Shown: positions 47,525 through 58,761 of the stretch, piece after piece | How positions within the stretch are numbered: the first letter of the stretch is position 1 | Layout: the number at the start of each line of letters is the position of its first letter | Origin: Diphasiastrum complanatum | Taxonomy: Eukaryota; Streptophyta; Lycopodiopsida; Lycopodiales; Lycopodiaceae | Assembly (NCBI GenBank): GCA_029204225.1 | Contig: CM055096.1 | Location: 47,069,079-47,133,078 of the forward strand | Direction of reading: 5' to 3' | Length of the DNA: 64,000 nt | Made by a program: the position numbers and the translations under genes | The notes under the pieces: generated by a model | What the model was told of the DNA's origin: nothing | Databases searched by the model: none | What the model saw: the letters and a program-made list of their open reading frames with translations, nothing else

Positions 47525-47771
47525 TATTTGGCATATTGAGGCCAAAACTTGTTTTAGAATTAGAGATTGACTTTTCAAAGTTCATTAGTCTAAATTTCAT
47601 TTGAATAGACACTTTTTGAAAGTGTGGAAAAGTTAGAATGCGAGTTTGAGTAGATTCAAATTTGAATAGTTGGGTACATTGAATCTAGACCCAAAATTAG
47701 TAGGGTTAGCATTTTGGTGGGAAAGCCAAGTGGCCAAATAGGGCTTGGACCTGCTATAAAAGGATGTAACT
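47525..47771 (+). repeat. Dispersed AT-rich repeat ending in a TATA box
   Basis: Inverse copy of 24304-24560. Followed by CTATAAAAGGATGTAAC and sequence that could be the transcribed part of an LTR, with a CCACACGCGTG motif at about 47912. Confidence 0.6.
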
Positions 47772-48132
47772 CGTGGAGAGAGCTATCTTCTCTCTTCTCT
47801 ATCTCATTTCATGCTTATACATGGTTCTCTTGGGTTCTACCCCATTGGTGCACTATCTTGGTGATTGCTTGCAATTCTATGTGTAGAATGATCTATATTT
47901 GCTATTTTTGGATCCACACGCGTGAAATACAGTAGCTTGCTGGTTTTGTACGGACAGCAACAGTACTTTTTCATTTCATTGAAGTTTGATCAAGTTCTAT
48001 TAGTGTTTGCATTTCATTTTGTGTGTAGATGCTGATTTTTCTACATTGGTGAGATTGGTAGTGTATTTCTCTTTCTAACCAAAGATCATTCAAGTAGATT
48101 GGATCATAATGATCTGAAATCTTTCACATGAT

Positions 48133-49726
48133 CTACTTGCTTCTACTATCTTTGTCAAAATGCCACATAATCTTATTAGAAGATTCGGCTTGGCCATTGC
48201 CTCTTGGGTAGTAAGGCATGCTAAAACGATGGATCACAAAGAACTCTTCTAATAAGACCTTGATGGTCTCGTTGACAAAGTGAGTTCCTCGATCGTTGAC
48301 TATCTCCACTGGGCATCCGAAGCGTACAATGATATTTTTGTAAAGGAACTTCTTGGTGGACCTAGCATCTGCTATGTGCACTGCTTTGGCTTCAACCCAC
48401 TTTGTGAGATAATATGTAGCCACGATAATATATCGGGCTTGGGTACTGTGAGTGATTGGGTGAATAGGGTCGATGTAATCAAGTCTCCATTTCTCAAATG
48501 GAGCTTGAGCCAATACAGGATGTAACGGCTCATTGTTCACCTTTGTTGGTCTGTGTGCCCTCTGACATACATCACATTGCTTGATATATGCCTCAGTATT
48601 CTTGTGCATTGTTGGCCACTAGCAGCCAGATTGTAGGATCTTGCGTACTGTTACATCCGCTGCAAAGTGTCCACCTCCCATTGCTTCATGCGAGAGGGAC
48701 ATGATCTGACTTGTCTCATGGGGTAGGATACAATGACGAATGATATTGTCCACCCCTCTTCGATACAGTTGGCCGGCAATCAGCTGATATGGACGAGCTT
48801 TAAGTACAAGTTTCTGCTATTGCGCCTTGGATAGTGACCGATCAGGTTGACCGTTCATCAAATACTCAACTATGTCTGCGGCCCAATCTGGCACAACATC
48901 CACGTAAAATAAAGCAGCATCTGGTAACTCATCATCAGGCTGAGGATTCTTCTGTGTCGATTTGATTCATGATACATTAACCATATAATGTTGCTTGCCT
49001 TTGCGTACCACTATTCAAAAATTACTGCAACAAGAGTAACCATCTGGTGATTCTCCCTGTGTTGCAGGTTTTGTTGACTAGGTAGAGCAAAGGTTGATGA
49101 TCAGTGTAGAATGCAAAATAAGTTGCCATAAGATAATGGCGAAACTTCTTAACCACAAATATCATTGCCAAGGCTTCTCACTCAATCGTTGAATAGTTGA
49201 TTTCAGCATCGTTGAGTTGTCGATTGGTGAAGCGAATAGGAAAGTCTTTCTTGTACTTGCCTGGTTGGGTCAAAACTTCTCCTATAGCATACTTTGATGC
49301 GTTGGTATGCACATGAAACTCGATTGTCCAATTGGGAGGCCGTAAGATTGGTGCAGAGGGCCAAATCCGCAAAGAATAGAATGAAGATTTGGTAGTAATT
49401 GGCATGCCCCATAAATACATAAACTCCACGAATTGTTCCAGGGGGTGGATCTTAGACAAATCAGTGGTGATCCCATGTCTAGATACAATATGGCCCAGGA
49501 TAAGACCATGTGTGACCCAAAATTGGCATTTCTTTGGGTTTAATGATATTTGAAATATGCAACATTGTATAAGCACTTTCTCTAGTTGAGATAAGTGCTC
49601 ATCATTAAATCCGTGCATGCAAAGATCATCGAGGAAGATCTCTAGGAACTTTTGTAAATAGTCTTTGAATGCCTTCTGCATGACGCGCTGTAAAGAGCTA
49701 GGGGCATTACAAAGACCGAATGACAT
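48133..49726 (-). pseudogene. Gypsy G: RT end, RNase H and integrase
   Basis: Minus-strand order. RT: MSFGLCNAPSSLQRVMQKAF and FLEIFLDDLCMHG (the F-x-DD box). RNase H: WTIEFHVHTNASKYAIGEVLTQPGKYKKDFPIRFTNRQLNDAEINYSTIE, then after a stop FRHYLMATYFAFYTDHQPLLYL. Integrase: YIKQCDVCQRAHR (zinc CX2C), RLDYIDPI (first Asp), VNDRGTHF (second Asp) and GNGQAESSNK (Glu), plus KWVEAKA, typical of Tat/Athila-like gypsy elements. Stops separate the parts. The upstream half of RT lies beyond the solo LTR at 49744-50605. Confidence 0.85.
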
Positions 49727-49738
49727 GACCTTGTAGGC

Positions 49739-50610
49739 ATATGTGATAAATTTTACAGTTTTTAGGACAATAATGATTGTACTTTACAATCATAGAGAGT
49801 TATTGGTTGCTTAATCAATGATTCTATCAAGTTCTACACATTAGATCTTGATCTAGATTCACTACACTTGGATTTAAGCAAGAGCAATGGATCAACACAT
49901 CATTTTTTAGTGAGAGCGGCCTCACACGTGTGGAGTACTGTCCACTGTACGGCCTCCACCTGAAACAACAAGTACAATGATACTAGATAGCAATCATACA
50001 TAAAAATCACAAAACAAATGACTAGAAATCTCACAAAAGTGTAGAGTGCAAAAGTCTCATCAATCTTCTTAGCAAAATGATGATCCTTCTATGGATCAAG
50101 TACATCCATGAGTCTGGTACAGTCCAGCAGGCCTTCACACGTGTGAAGAGTGCCACATCACTCAGATCTATCCATTTGATCCATCCTTGATCCTTATCCA
50201 ATAGTTGACCTTCTAGAATATGACTAAAATCCAAAAAGCTAGTCTCCTAGAATATAGGAATATTTTCTACAAAATAGGATCTAAGGAAAATGGTCAACTC
50301 TTATCCTCTAGTACTCTATACACATGTGTGAACATCCACTTGCCATGTGGGAGCATTTACTCATGCACATGCAAGGAAAAGCTAATTTGTAGGTGACTAG
50401 TCAACTTGACTAAAAACTAGTCATTTCATGTTCACACTAACTAGAATGATACAAAATCAATTTGGATATATACAAACATGAAAAGTACATCCTTTCACAC
50501 GTGGGAACAGGCTCCACATGTGTGAAATCAGATCATCAACATATTCTAATGTTTGATCAATATTTACATGAACCAATGTCAAGTGAGAAGTGACAATTTT
50601 CAACAATATG
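49739..50610 (-). mobile_element. Solo LTR with perfect 5-bp target duplication, inserted in gypsy RT
   Basis: The LTR is 49744-50605 (862 bp); on the minus strand it starts TGTTGAAAATTG and ends TTTATCA. It is flanked by ATATG at 49739-49743 and 50606-50610. Removing it restores the gypsy reading KTTFATKWRTY-AYKVMSFGLCNAPSS across the site. It is related to the copia A 3' LTR at 12522 through the GGCCGTACAGT / CACACGTGTG region. No internal sequence remains, so it arose by recombination between two LTRs. Confidence 0.92.
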
Positions 50611-51598
50611 TTCTCCATTTAGTAGCAAATGTAGTCTTGTGTTGATCCTCCGGTGCAATCTTCACTTGGTTGTAGCCACTGAAGCCATCCAAAAAACTGT
50701 AGGCTTCCGCTCTAGCTCCTCGATCCAAGACGCTTTTTGTGAACGGCAAGGGAAGGTGATCCTTCCGCGTCACAGCATTAAGTGCCTTCAGATTGACACA
50801 AATTCACATTTTGCCATTCTTCTTGGAAACAATGACTATGGGTGACACCCATTCTGTGTGCTCGATTTCATAAATGAAATCGACATCGAGCAACTTCTGC
50901 AACTCTTGCCTGATTAGCTCGGTGTAGTTCGGGTTGCAGCGATAGTATCGGCTTACCTTTGGCGTTGCTCCTTCGACCAAAGACATGGTGTGTTGGACTA
51001 CAGATGATGGAATTCCTTTTAAATCTTTGTAAGACCATGCAAAGCAGTCTTTATACTCCATCAGTAACTTCTGTAGCTTGGTGAATTGTGAGGGCGTGAG
51101 TTGTTCACCCACATGAACAATTTTGTCTTCTTCGTCTGACTCTTCTAAATTCATCGGTTGACTGTGATCCAGTCCCTCGTAGACTTGTTTTTCTTTTTTC
51201 TGATTTGTATCAGGTTTCAGTTGCGCTTTCAGCATCATGATCACCACGTCGTCCAAGGTATAACTCTTGAAGTTTTCTGGCACATCGTAGACTGGTGCCT
51301 TACTCGTTTCTTCCTTCAAAAGGTTGATCTTAGCATGATTCACGAGTGATATCTTGTGCATTGCTTCTGACATTCCTGAAGCTGATGTCGAAGCTTGGTC
51401 GGATGACCCTTGAGCATGCGATTCAGCAACTTTCTTCTTGCCTTGTATATTGTTGTTGGTTGTTGCTGCTTCTTTGCTCGTTGTCTTCTGTTGAGGTTCT
51501 TTGACATTCGCCACATGGTTCCGAATGTCTTCATCCACTATTGCTATAGCCTCTTTGGATAAATCACTCCATTTGATCACCTGATTGTATATATCATC
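50611..51598 (-). pseudogene. Gypsy G: protease-RT linker and start of RT
   Basis: A long frame reads SPIVIVSKKNGKM at its end, preceded by YYRCNPNYTELIRQELQKLLDVDFIYEIEHTEWVSPIV, and DCFAWSYKDLKGIPSSVVQHTMSL, the classic linker before gypsy RT. A stop replaces the codon after KKNGKM; the text then resumes RICVNLKALNAVTRKDHLPLPF and continues FSGYNQVKIAPEDQHKTTFATKW up to the solo LTR. On the far side it is cut at about 51598 by copia F. Confidence 0.85.
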
Positions 51599-52591
51599 AC
51601 CTTGTACGTTGATGATATGTTGCTTTTTAGCCACAACACCAATTTGGTGAAGGATGCTAAACATATGTTGTCTTCCAAATTCGACATGACCGATTTGGGC
51701 AAAGCTCACTCAAATCCACAGAGACAGAGCAAGATGACTGATCTACATTACTCAACAAAGGTATCTTCACAACGTTCTTATCAAATATAATTTGATTAAT
51801 TGTAAATTAGCTCACTCACTGATGGAACCAAGCCACAATTGTCGAAGGACCAATGTCCTCAGACCAAGCATGAAGAGGAGCAGATGAGAGAGTATCCTTA
51901 TCGATCGATACTTGGATCTCCAATATATGCAATGGTCTGTACAAGACTTGATATCGCCTCTACAGTTAGCTCACTTGGCCAATTCATGGCCAATCCTGGC
52001 ATTACCCATTGGAAAGCTCTGATAAGAGTCATGAGATACATTAGAACTACAACGAACCAGTGCATTTGCTATGGAGAAGTCAATAACAACAATCTTCATC
52101 AGCTCAGTGGATATTCCAATATAAGCTGGGGAGGAGATGTAGATATTCGTAAATCCACATCTGGATTTACGTTCTTCTTCAACGGCAGTCCTATCTCTTG
52201 GAACTGTCATAAGCATACCTCTATTGCTCTTTCATCTATAGAAGCAGAGTATATTGCTGCTTCTCAATCTATCAAAGAAGCATTTTGGTTGAGAAATCTA
52301 CTATCAAATATTAGTCTGAATTAGCTCACCCCAAAAATGATCATATTTTGTGATAATCAGAGTGCCATTGCCTTATTGGCCAATCCTAGATTTCACTCTA
52401 GGAGTAAGCACATTGAGATCCGATATCACTTTCTCAAGGGCAAGATTCTTGATAGAGAGGTCAGCTTAACGCATTGTCAAACGCAGGACATGGTTACAGA
52501 TGTGTTCACCAAGACATTGAGCAATGATACACACAACAAATTTTGTGCATTGCTTAGTCTAAAGATCAAAGTATTCATGGAGTCAGATTAA
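51599..52591 (+). pseudogene. Copia F: RT C-terminal part and RNase H
   Basis: It starts inside the RT active site (LYVDDMLLFSHNTNLVKDAKHML). After a frame break it has REYPYRSILGSPIYAMVCTRLDIASTVSSLGQFMANPGITHWKALIRVMRYI, GYSNISWGGDVDIRKSTSGFTFF, ISWNCHKHTSIALSSIEAEYIAASQSIKEAFWLRNLL, and after one stop IIFCDNQSAIALLANPRFHSRSKHIEIRYHFLKG. The D in the DADW position of RNase H is changed (NISW). It ends with a stop just before a G-rich polypurine tract. Confidence 0.85.
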
Positions 52592-52615
52592 GGGGGGGGG
52601 GGGGGGGAGGGGGGG
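52590..52615 (+). other. Polypurine tract of copia F (long G run)
   Basis: A run of 16 G, then A, then 7 G (one interruption) lies between the last codon of RNase H and the LTR start; it primes plus-strand synthesis in such elements. Homopolymer length may carry sequencing error. Confidence 0.8.
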
Positions 52616-53383
52616 TGTGTATTCGATTTATCTCCTCTACCCTCCTAAATCCCATGTTAATCTAGTTCCATTCATAATGCTGCATATTCACTTGCATTGT
52701 CGCGCAGCTCCACTACTGAAGATGAGTAAGTGAAGGTTAGCCGACCTATTGAGTTTATACAACATAACATCCTTGGACTACGTATCGGGCTAGACATATC
52801 GAGAACCCTCGTGCTCACTTATCAACCGCCCAACTGACTTGACAATGACAACAGCCACGATCTTCTTCCTAACGGCACAACGGCTCCACGTCATCTTTTG
52901 ACCGCTCATCAGCAAATATAAACTATATAACTATTGCAATATATTCAGAAGTTAGGAAGAACCAGATCATCTAAGTTGATTATTCATACGCTCAAGCGCA
53001 CATTGACGTTGAGACGCCAACTTATCAGAGACAGACATTGTAGATGCCTTCGTGCATTGATTCTTTCTTTCAGACGGATTGTCAGTATAAGCTCATAATT
53101 GTTACAAATTGTAGTTAGCTTTGTGAGCACGTGGTTTCATCCACTATAGTCTTGTGCTTACCAGCATTATCTGACTTGTATTCATTATACTTAATCTGAA
53201 TAAATTATTGTCTGGTTCAGTATTGCATGCTTTCAACCTTTTGTCTGAATTCTGATTGCTTTGTTTGATTGTCTGCTCTTGCTTCCATAACCACCGTGCA
53301 ATCTAGCTCTTCTTTCATTCTTATGTTTGCCTACTATTAACCGTTAGTGCACGCACCGAGGGAAATTTCCTACCGTCCGGACA
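52616..53383 (+). mobile_element. 3' LTR of copia F, about 768 bp
   Basis: Starts TGTGTATTCG directly after the polypurine tract and probably ends at CCGTCCGGACA. TATA-like AACTATATAAC at about 52922. There is no second copy in the window, so the right end is set only by the CA rule. Confidence 0.6.
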
Positions 53384-53660
53384 AATTATAATTACATTGT
53401 ATTGGAGAACATAATCCATGATGGATTAAAGGTGAGATTATTGAGTTTGTGATTGATTTTGCGACACAAGAAGGTTATTATGTTAGTTGGTTGCTCAAAG
53501 CAGCAAATTATTTTTATATTAGATGAAAGGATGTTAGATGTTAGAAAATGTGAAACAAAGTTGAAGTTTTAACGTATACTTGAAATTTAGTTTTACTAGT
53601 ATTACACTATATTTGATTCTATATATTTTGTCAAAGATAGTTATAGTTACAACATAGACT

Positions 53661-54431
53661 TCAAATATACGTTCTTAATGCATGAGCAACACATGTTGCT
53701 TGGTGGCTTTTCATTTTGTAGTAGAAGTATATTGGAGAGTGATCAGACCAATATGCATAAGTCGAACAAGATTGGCATTCATGGTTGTTGCAATTAGTCC
53801 ATAGGTGGTCGAGTTGGGAGTTGTGTAGAGTTGTTGCTTCTTTGAAAAGTATTTGTAGTCCATGGTTGGCCATGAAATTATGAAGTAATTGTGCAGGTGA
53901 GTTGTGCTTTAAAATATCAATCTTTAAGTCGCCTATTACTATCGTAGGAGCACTTGTGGGTATTGTTTGCAATACGTTGTGGAGAATTTGCAGCAATGAT
54001 TTGATGTTTGTGTTTGGATGCTTGTACGTAGCGATTATGTGCATGTGGAATCGTGTGTCTTTGTTGAATATCACATGTGTTATTTCAATGTCATTGGTAT
54101 TGAATGTTGTGACTTTGTGGAGTATTTGTGTCGGCTTGTAAAATATTGCATTTCCAGCAAATGAAAAGTTATTGTAGCTTTGAAATATGTGTGAAAAGTA
54201 GCTGGTTGTTAGTTTTTGATGTGTTTCTTGTAAACAAAGTATATCGAAATTCATTAAGTAGTTGGTAGATTTTAGGTCATTGTGGTATTTTTGTAAATAT
54301 ATCGTGTTCAAAGAGTGTATAATGAGGTGCTTGCTTACATAATGGTTAATGTAGGGAAGAGTGTGGTTCCAAGCAACTGTGAGATGTAGTCTTTGCATTT
54401 CTTGTTTCACTTTTGTTTCAATGATGAAGTT
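53661..54431 (-). pseudogene. Exonuclease-endonuclease-phosphatase (AP endonuclease-like) domain of a Helentron-type element
   Basis: About 250 residues on the minus strand. In order: IIHSLNTIYL, NFDILCLQETH (catalytic Glu), NAIFYKP, MHIIATYKHPNTNI, PTIVIGDLKID (the usual GDFN, with Asn changed to Lys), NSQLDHLWTN and YWSDHSPIYFYY (catalytic Asp-His). This is the EEP fold of AP endonucleases and non-LTR endonucleases. It follows the helicase C-terminus in the same frame after a single TAA at 54432-54434, so the two were one polypeptide. In Helentron/Helitron2 rolling-circle transposons an endonuclease sits C-terminal to the helicase, as here. A non-LTR retroelement is less likely, since no RT follows. 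Confidence 0.78.
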
Positions 54432-55150
54432 TTATGCTTGCAATGGTTGTAGGGAGTACATATTATCAGTGTCCTTAATTCTTGAAAGTGTTGTATAAGT
54501 TAGACCATGCGCTTTAATACCTTTTGGATTGAATGTGAGTTTGTCCATTGTAAGTCTTTGCACACGATGTATTGTCTGTGCTACGGCTAGTTTGATAGGA
54601 AATTGTTTTGTAGTGATGATTGTTTCCAATTTGTATTTCTTTGATAAGTCGTCATATAGGTGTCCATGTTCTGTCGATTTGTTGGTTGTAAATATGATTG
54701 TTTTCGTATCTTGTTTTGGCCCCTATATTTGTGTCGAAGAATTGTATCCAGATAATGTCTTCGGTCATTATTGTTGTTTTCGTTTGAAGTATCCTTTGGC
54801 ACCGTTGACCAATCCATCATTGATGTTTAGATTTTTGCATAACTCAATCAACATGACATGTTTGACTTTGATAATTGTGGGTAAGCTAGCTGTATTTTGG
54901 AATCGCTTGGAATTTTTATATTCTTTTGACAAAAAAATATGAAATGAGTCAATTGCTTGTGAGATGTAGTCTGTTTCAGTTGATTGTTGCAAAGCATCAT
55001 CATTGTGCTTTGCTTTGTCAAAGTTTGTATAAAATAGGTGTGGAAACGTGTGATCGAATGGAGGTTCGCGATGACACAATTCGTCTAAGAAATCTATGTC
55101 AGAAAAAGTGTGTTCGCATTGTTGTATTCTATTTAGTATGGATATAAAAG
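54432..55150 (-). pseudogene. PIF1/Helitron-like DNA helicase, C-terminal region
   Basis: Minus-strand text: ILNRIQQCEHTFSDIDFLDELC, HLFYTNFDKAKHNDD, LPTIIKVKHVMLIELCKNLNINDGLVNGAKGYFK (the GARVML..N....GLVNGA block). A frameshift near 54768 follows, then IIWIQFFDTNIGAKTRYENNHIYNQQIDRTWTPI and a stop, then FPIKLAVAQTIHRVQRLTMDKLTFNPKGIKAHGLTYTTLSRIKDTDNMYSLQPL (motifs V and VI; TIHKSQG is TIHRVQR, LSR is intact). The N-terminal Walker A/B half and any Rep domain are missing beyond a TGA at about 55153. Family placement rests on these conserved blocks; it is clearly dead. Confidence 0.82.
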
Positions 55151-55506
55151 CTCAAATTATAGTCTTATTTTGCAACCATCTACATCGATTACAAAACTAC
55201 CACAATTCAACAGTTGTTTGAAATTTTTTCCCGAAATTGATCTTCTAAAGTTTTATGAATATTGTGAGAAATTATATAGCAAAATCTTGGCCCGCATTGG
55301 TAGCAACAGTCACAGTTACAGTGATTGAAGTTGGACCACATTATTCAAATGGAGACGTTTTAATCGTTGCAAATGGATTTGATGAGAAAGAAAAACTTGG
55401 TCTAAGCATTTCTTAATTTTTAGCTAGGAATAAATATCATTGAAAAGCGTGAAAGATGTTGTTAAGGCATATAGCCATAATTGAACGGCTATTGAACTGA
55501 TTAATC

Positions 55507-55985
55507 TGTAAACCCAAGAACATCAAGAACAGGGTTGTAAGGGGATATGCAAGAATTACATCACAAACCCAGCCTATTTAGTTTACCTGAATGCTGATTC
55601 CCACATTAATCCACAAGCAAGAAAGAAAATCTAATCCACTCTAGGAAAGCAGGAAAACTAATCCACTCTAAAATCCACAACCACATACATAGGAGGGAAG
55701 GGCAAGATCATGAATGCATCAGTCAAGAAACAAGCATGATCAAGGAGCTCAATGGATGCACCAAACTCGTGGAGGCTCTTCTCATTTTAGCATGGAGTAG
55801 ATACCATACACAAAAAGCTCCTCTTCTCAAAGAGGGAGTCTTTTAAATAAGCAAGAGAGCTCCTTAGGTGGCATCCTAGTGGCATTTCCACATTTCACAA
55901 ATTACAAGTGGAATTATACTATCCACTAGAGGTCACCATCAAAAGGTGGCTCACTCTACTTTCTTTAAGAGGGGTCTAGGTTGCA
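55507..55985 (-). mobile_element. Gypsy R2 LTR fragment (distal part)
   Basis: Matches the reverse complement of the middle of the 56964-58124 LTR and breaks off at CTTTAAGAGGGGTCTA. The fragment at 58525-58761 continues the same LTR from the same 17 bases. Confidence 0.7.
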
Positions 55986-56963
55986 CAAACCTTGGTTATC
56001 AGTCTCAAGGGTATGGACTCATCATTAAAAAATTATTGGTAGGAACAGATTTAGATGGACGGTTTGGTAACAGTAAGGAAACATGACGAAGGCTTGGTGG
56101 GGGGGTGAAGGAACTGATAGTTCTACAGTTGTAGCCTTGGACCCTTGCAATGTCGAGCTTTGACCACCACTTGCTGGGTGAAGAGCTCACTTTATTTTGT
56201 AGGCTCACTGTTGTCTTCATCATTTTGCTTTTCTGCAGCTCTTTCTTCCTTTGATCCATTACTTTTGCATCTCTTCAAGCTTCATAGAAGGAGATTCAAC
56301 TATCATTGCTCTAGAGAGTTTTCTTTTGATCAAGATCGATTTGACTCAACTATTGCTTAAGTTTTGTCCTTTCTTCCTCAGCTTCTTGGATCTTTCTCTT
56401 TATTTCTTCTAGCTGCTTCGCCTGCTTCTTAAATATTTTTCATCTGATCAACCAATGTAGGTGGTAGTTGGTCTCTACAAGACATTTGCAATGATCTATC
56501 AGCTGCTTCGGTAAGACTATAAAAAACTAGAGATTTCTCAGAAGAATAGTGAACTGATGATAAACAAACAGATGGAAGGAAGGGTGGTGGTGGTGGTGAC
56601 AACGATAGATGGTGTGGATGATACGCATGAGAATGGATGCAGATGTTGCGACAAGAGGGCTAGTTGAAGAAGGAGACTGATTTTCCAATACTTGCAGTGC
56701 TTCTCTTTTTTGAAGGATCTTCGTTGTGACTGGGGTACTTCTTCTGATTGAGTTGCTTTGGATTGCCCATCTGCCTTCTTAGCCTTGTCGTTATCATCTT
56801 TGGTTTTGTGACCTTAGCTATTGATCTTGTTGATGATGTTGCTGGCAATGTGGCTGCTCCGATGGATGCCTCAATGGATGTCAGCATGTCCACTTTCTCC
56901 CCTCCCCCTCCCAAAAAAAAAAAAATCTGTTGGTGGGGATGTTGTTGTTGGTAACTGTTTTTG
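55986..56963. other. Spacer between LTR copies, partly duplicated at 59203-59400
   Basis: The block 55986-56130 (GGTTGCACAAACC...GATGGACGGTTTGGTAAC...) recurs at 59203-59350, and 56895-56940 (CCTCCC, A-run, GTTGGTGGGGATG) recurs at 59365-59402. The intervening 56130-56895 has no counterpart in the second copy. No protein recognised. Confidence 0.5.
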
Positions 56964-58124
56964 TGTTGGCTGATTCTGATGAATCCCCAAGATACTCAGA
57001 CAAAGCAATTCAAGAGCACCTCTCACCTTAGACTGAGGAGGTCTCTGAGAAGACGAGACTAATGAAGACTGGGAGCCGAGTATGAGAGCCGAGGAATACT
57101 AGTAGTAATGACAAGCAAGAACTGTGTAAGCCTCATGGTGAATCCCAGAAGATGGAATGACCATGTAGGAACTAGTATTTCTAGGCAAATGTAATAAATG
57201 CAAGTAGACCTCTCTTAAAGAAAGTAGAGTGAGCCACCTTTTGATGGTGACCACTAGTGGAGAGCATTATTCCACTTGTAATTTGTGAAATGTGGAAATT
57301 CCACTAGGATGCCACCTAAGAAGCTCTCTTGCTTATTTAAGAGACTCCCTCTTTGTGAAGAGGAGCTTTTTGTGTATTGTATCTACTCCATGCTGAAATG
57401 AGAAGAGTCTTCACGAGTTTGGTGCATCCATTGAGCTCCTTGATCACGCTTGTTTCTTGACTGATGCATTCATGATCTTGCCCTTCCCTCCTTTGTGTGT
57501 GGTTGTGGATTAGTTTTCTTGCTTTTCTAGTTGTGGATTAGATGTCATTTCTTGTTTGTGGATTAATGTAGGAACCAACATTCAAGTAAACTAAATAGGC
57601 TAGAAATGTGGCATAAATCTTGCATATCCTCCAACATTCTAGTTCTTGATGTTGTTGGGATGTCCAAGAATCAAAAGACTAGTTGGTTTCTTGATTCTTG
57701 GACCTCTAAAATGCTATTTAGTTTGGTTTCTTGTTTCTTGATTATGCTTTTCAATCATATTTTTTAGAGTAGTTTTTGGTTTTGCAAGTAGATTAGCTTC
57801 CTTAAACTCGATTACAGCCTTATGGTCTTGAAAACTGAGCAATTGTGCTGCATTGCAAATCTGACTTTGTTCACCATGGCTTGCCTTGTAACGGAGTTGA
57901 TTGTTCCATTGGCAAGTGCTCATTCATATACAACAAAGTGTTCGAAGCCTTGAAGTCATCCTCTGACAGGCAGGGTGAATATACTACAACGAATACCTAC
58001 AAAACTGGCCATCGTGATCCCATGTTCAAAACAGAATTGTAGGAAAGGCCAGTTTACGTTCTTCTCAGGCTCAGAGGTTAGGTTGTTTGGCAGAGCATCT
58101 GAGACTGGGAAGAATCATGCAACA
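56964..58124 (+). mobile_element. Gypsy R2 LTR, full length (1161 bp)
   Basis: Starts TGTTGGCTGATTCTGATG and ends CAACA; its ends and length agree with the LTR at 6439-7607. A TATA-like GCTTATTTAAGAG lies at about 57331. Followed by a primer site, so it is a 5' LTR whose internal region is lost after about 400 bases. Confidence 0.8.
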
Positions 58125-58126
58125 TT

Positions 58127-58140
58127 TGGCGCCCATTGCC
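58127..58140 (+). other. Gypsy primer binding site (TGGCGCCCATTGCC)
   Basis: Same position relative to the LTR end as the site at 7610. Confidence 0.7.
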
Positions 58141-58524
58141 ATTGTTGTTTTACCAATAGGCACTGTCTTTGTTTTTTTTTTTTTTTCTGTTTGCTTGCCT
58201 TTCTTGCAAAACCTTTTCAAACCAGTGTCCTATTTGGCCTGAGCATTCTTTTGATGCTTCTCTGCTATGATCTGAAATGTTTTCCATCAAAACTCAGCCA
58301 CAAATTAGATTACCACATGTTCTTCAAACATTCAGCACACCACGAAACTACACAAACTCCCAGAATGTTCAATCCCAAGTTCCACATTCCAAAACTGTAA
58401 GACAAACCAAGAAAATCTAAACCAGCGATGATTACAACCTGACACCCAATGTGTTGCATGCACCCATTGAAACCATGAACATTCATTGCAACCGGAGCCC
58501 CTCTGAAGCTCTTCTAAAATCTTT

Positions 58525-58761
58525 AAGAGGGGTCTACTTGTATTTATTACATTTTCCTAGAAATACTAGTTCCTACATAGTCATTCCATCTTTTGGGATT
58601 CACCATGAGGCTTACAGTTCTTGCTTGTCATTACTACTAGTATTCCTCGGCTCTCAGTCTTCATTAGTCTCGTCTTCTCAGAGACCTCCTCGGTCTAAGG
58701 TTAGAAGTGCTCTTGATTTGCTCTTCCGAGTGTCTTGGGGATTCGTCAGAATCAGCCAACA
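58525..58761 (-). mobile_element. Gypsy R2 LTR fragment (proximal part)
   Basis: On the minus strand it starts TGTTGGCTGATTCTGACG at 58761 and runs to the CTTTAAGAGGGGTCTA junction shared with 55985. Confidence 0.75.

Noticed and set aside
49178-49509. Additional minus-strand frames overlapping the gypsy RNase H region
   Set aside because: Out-of-frame shadows of the pol reading frame; some carry post-frameshift pieces only.
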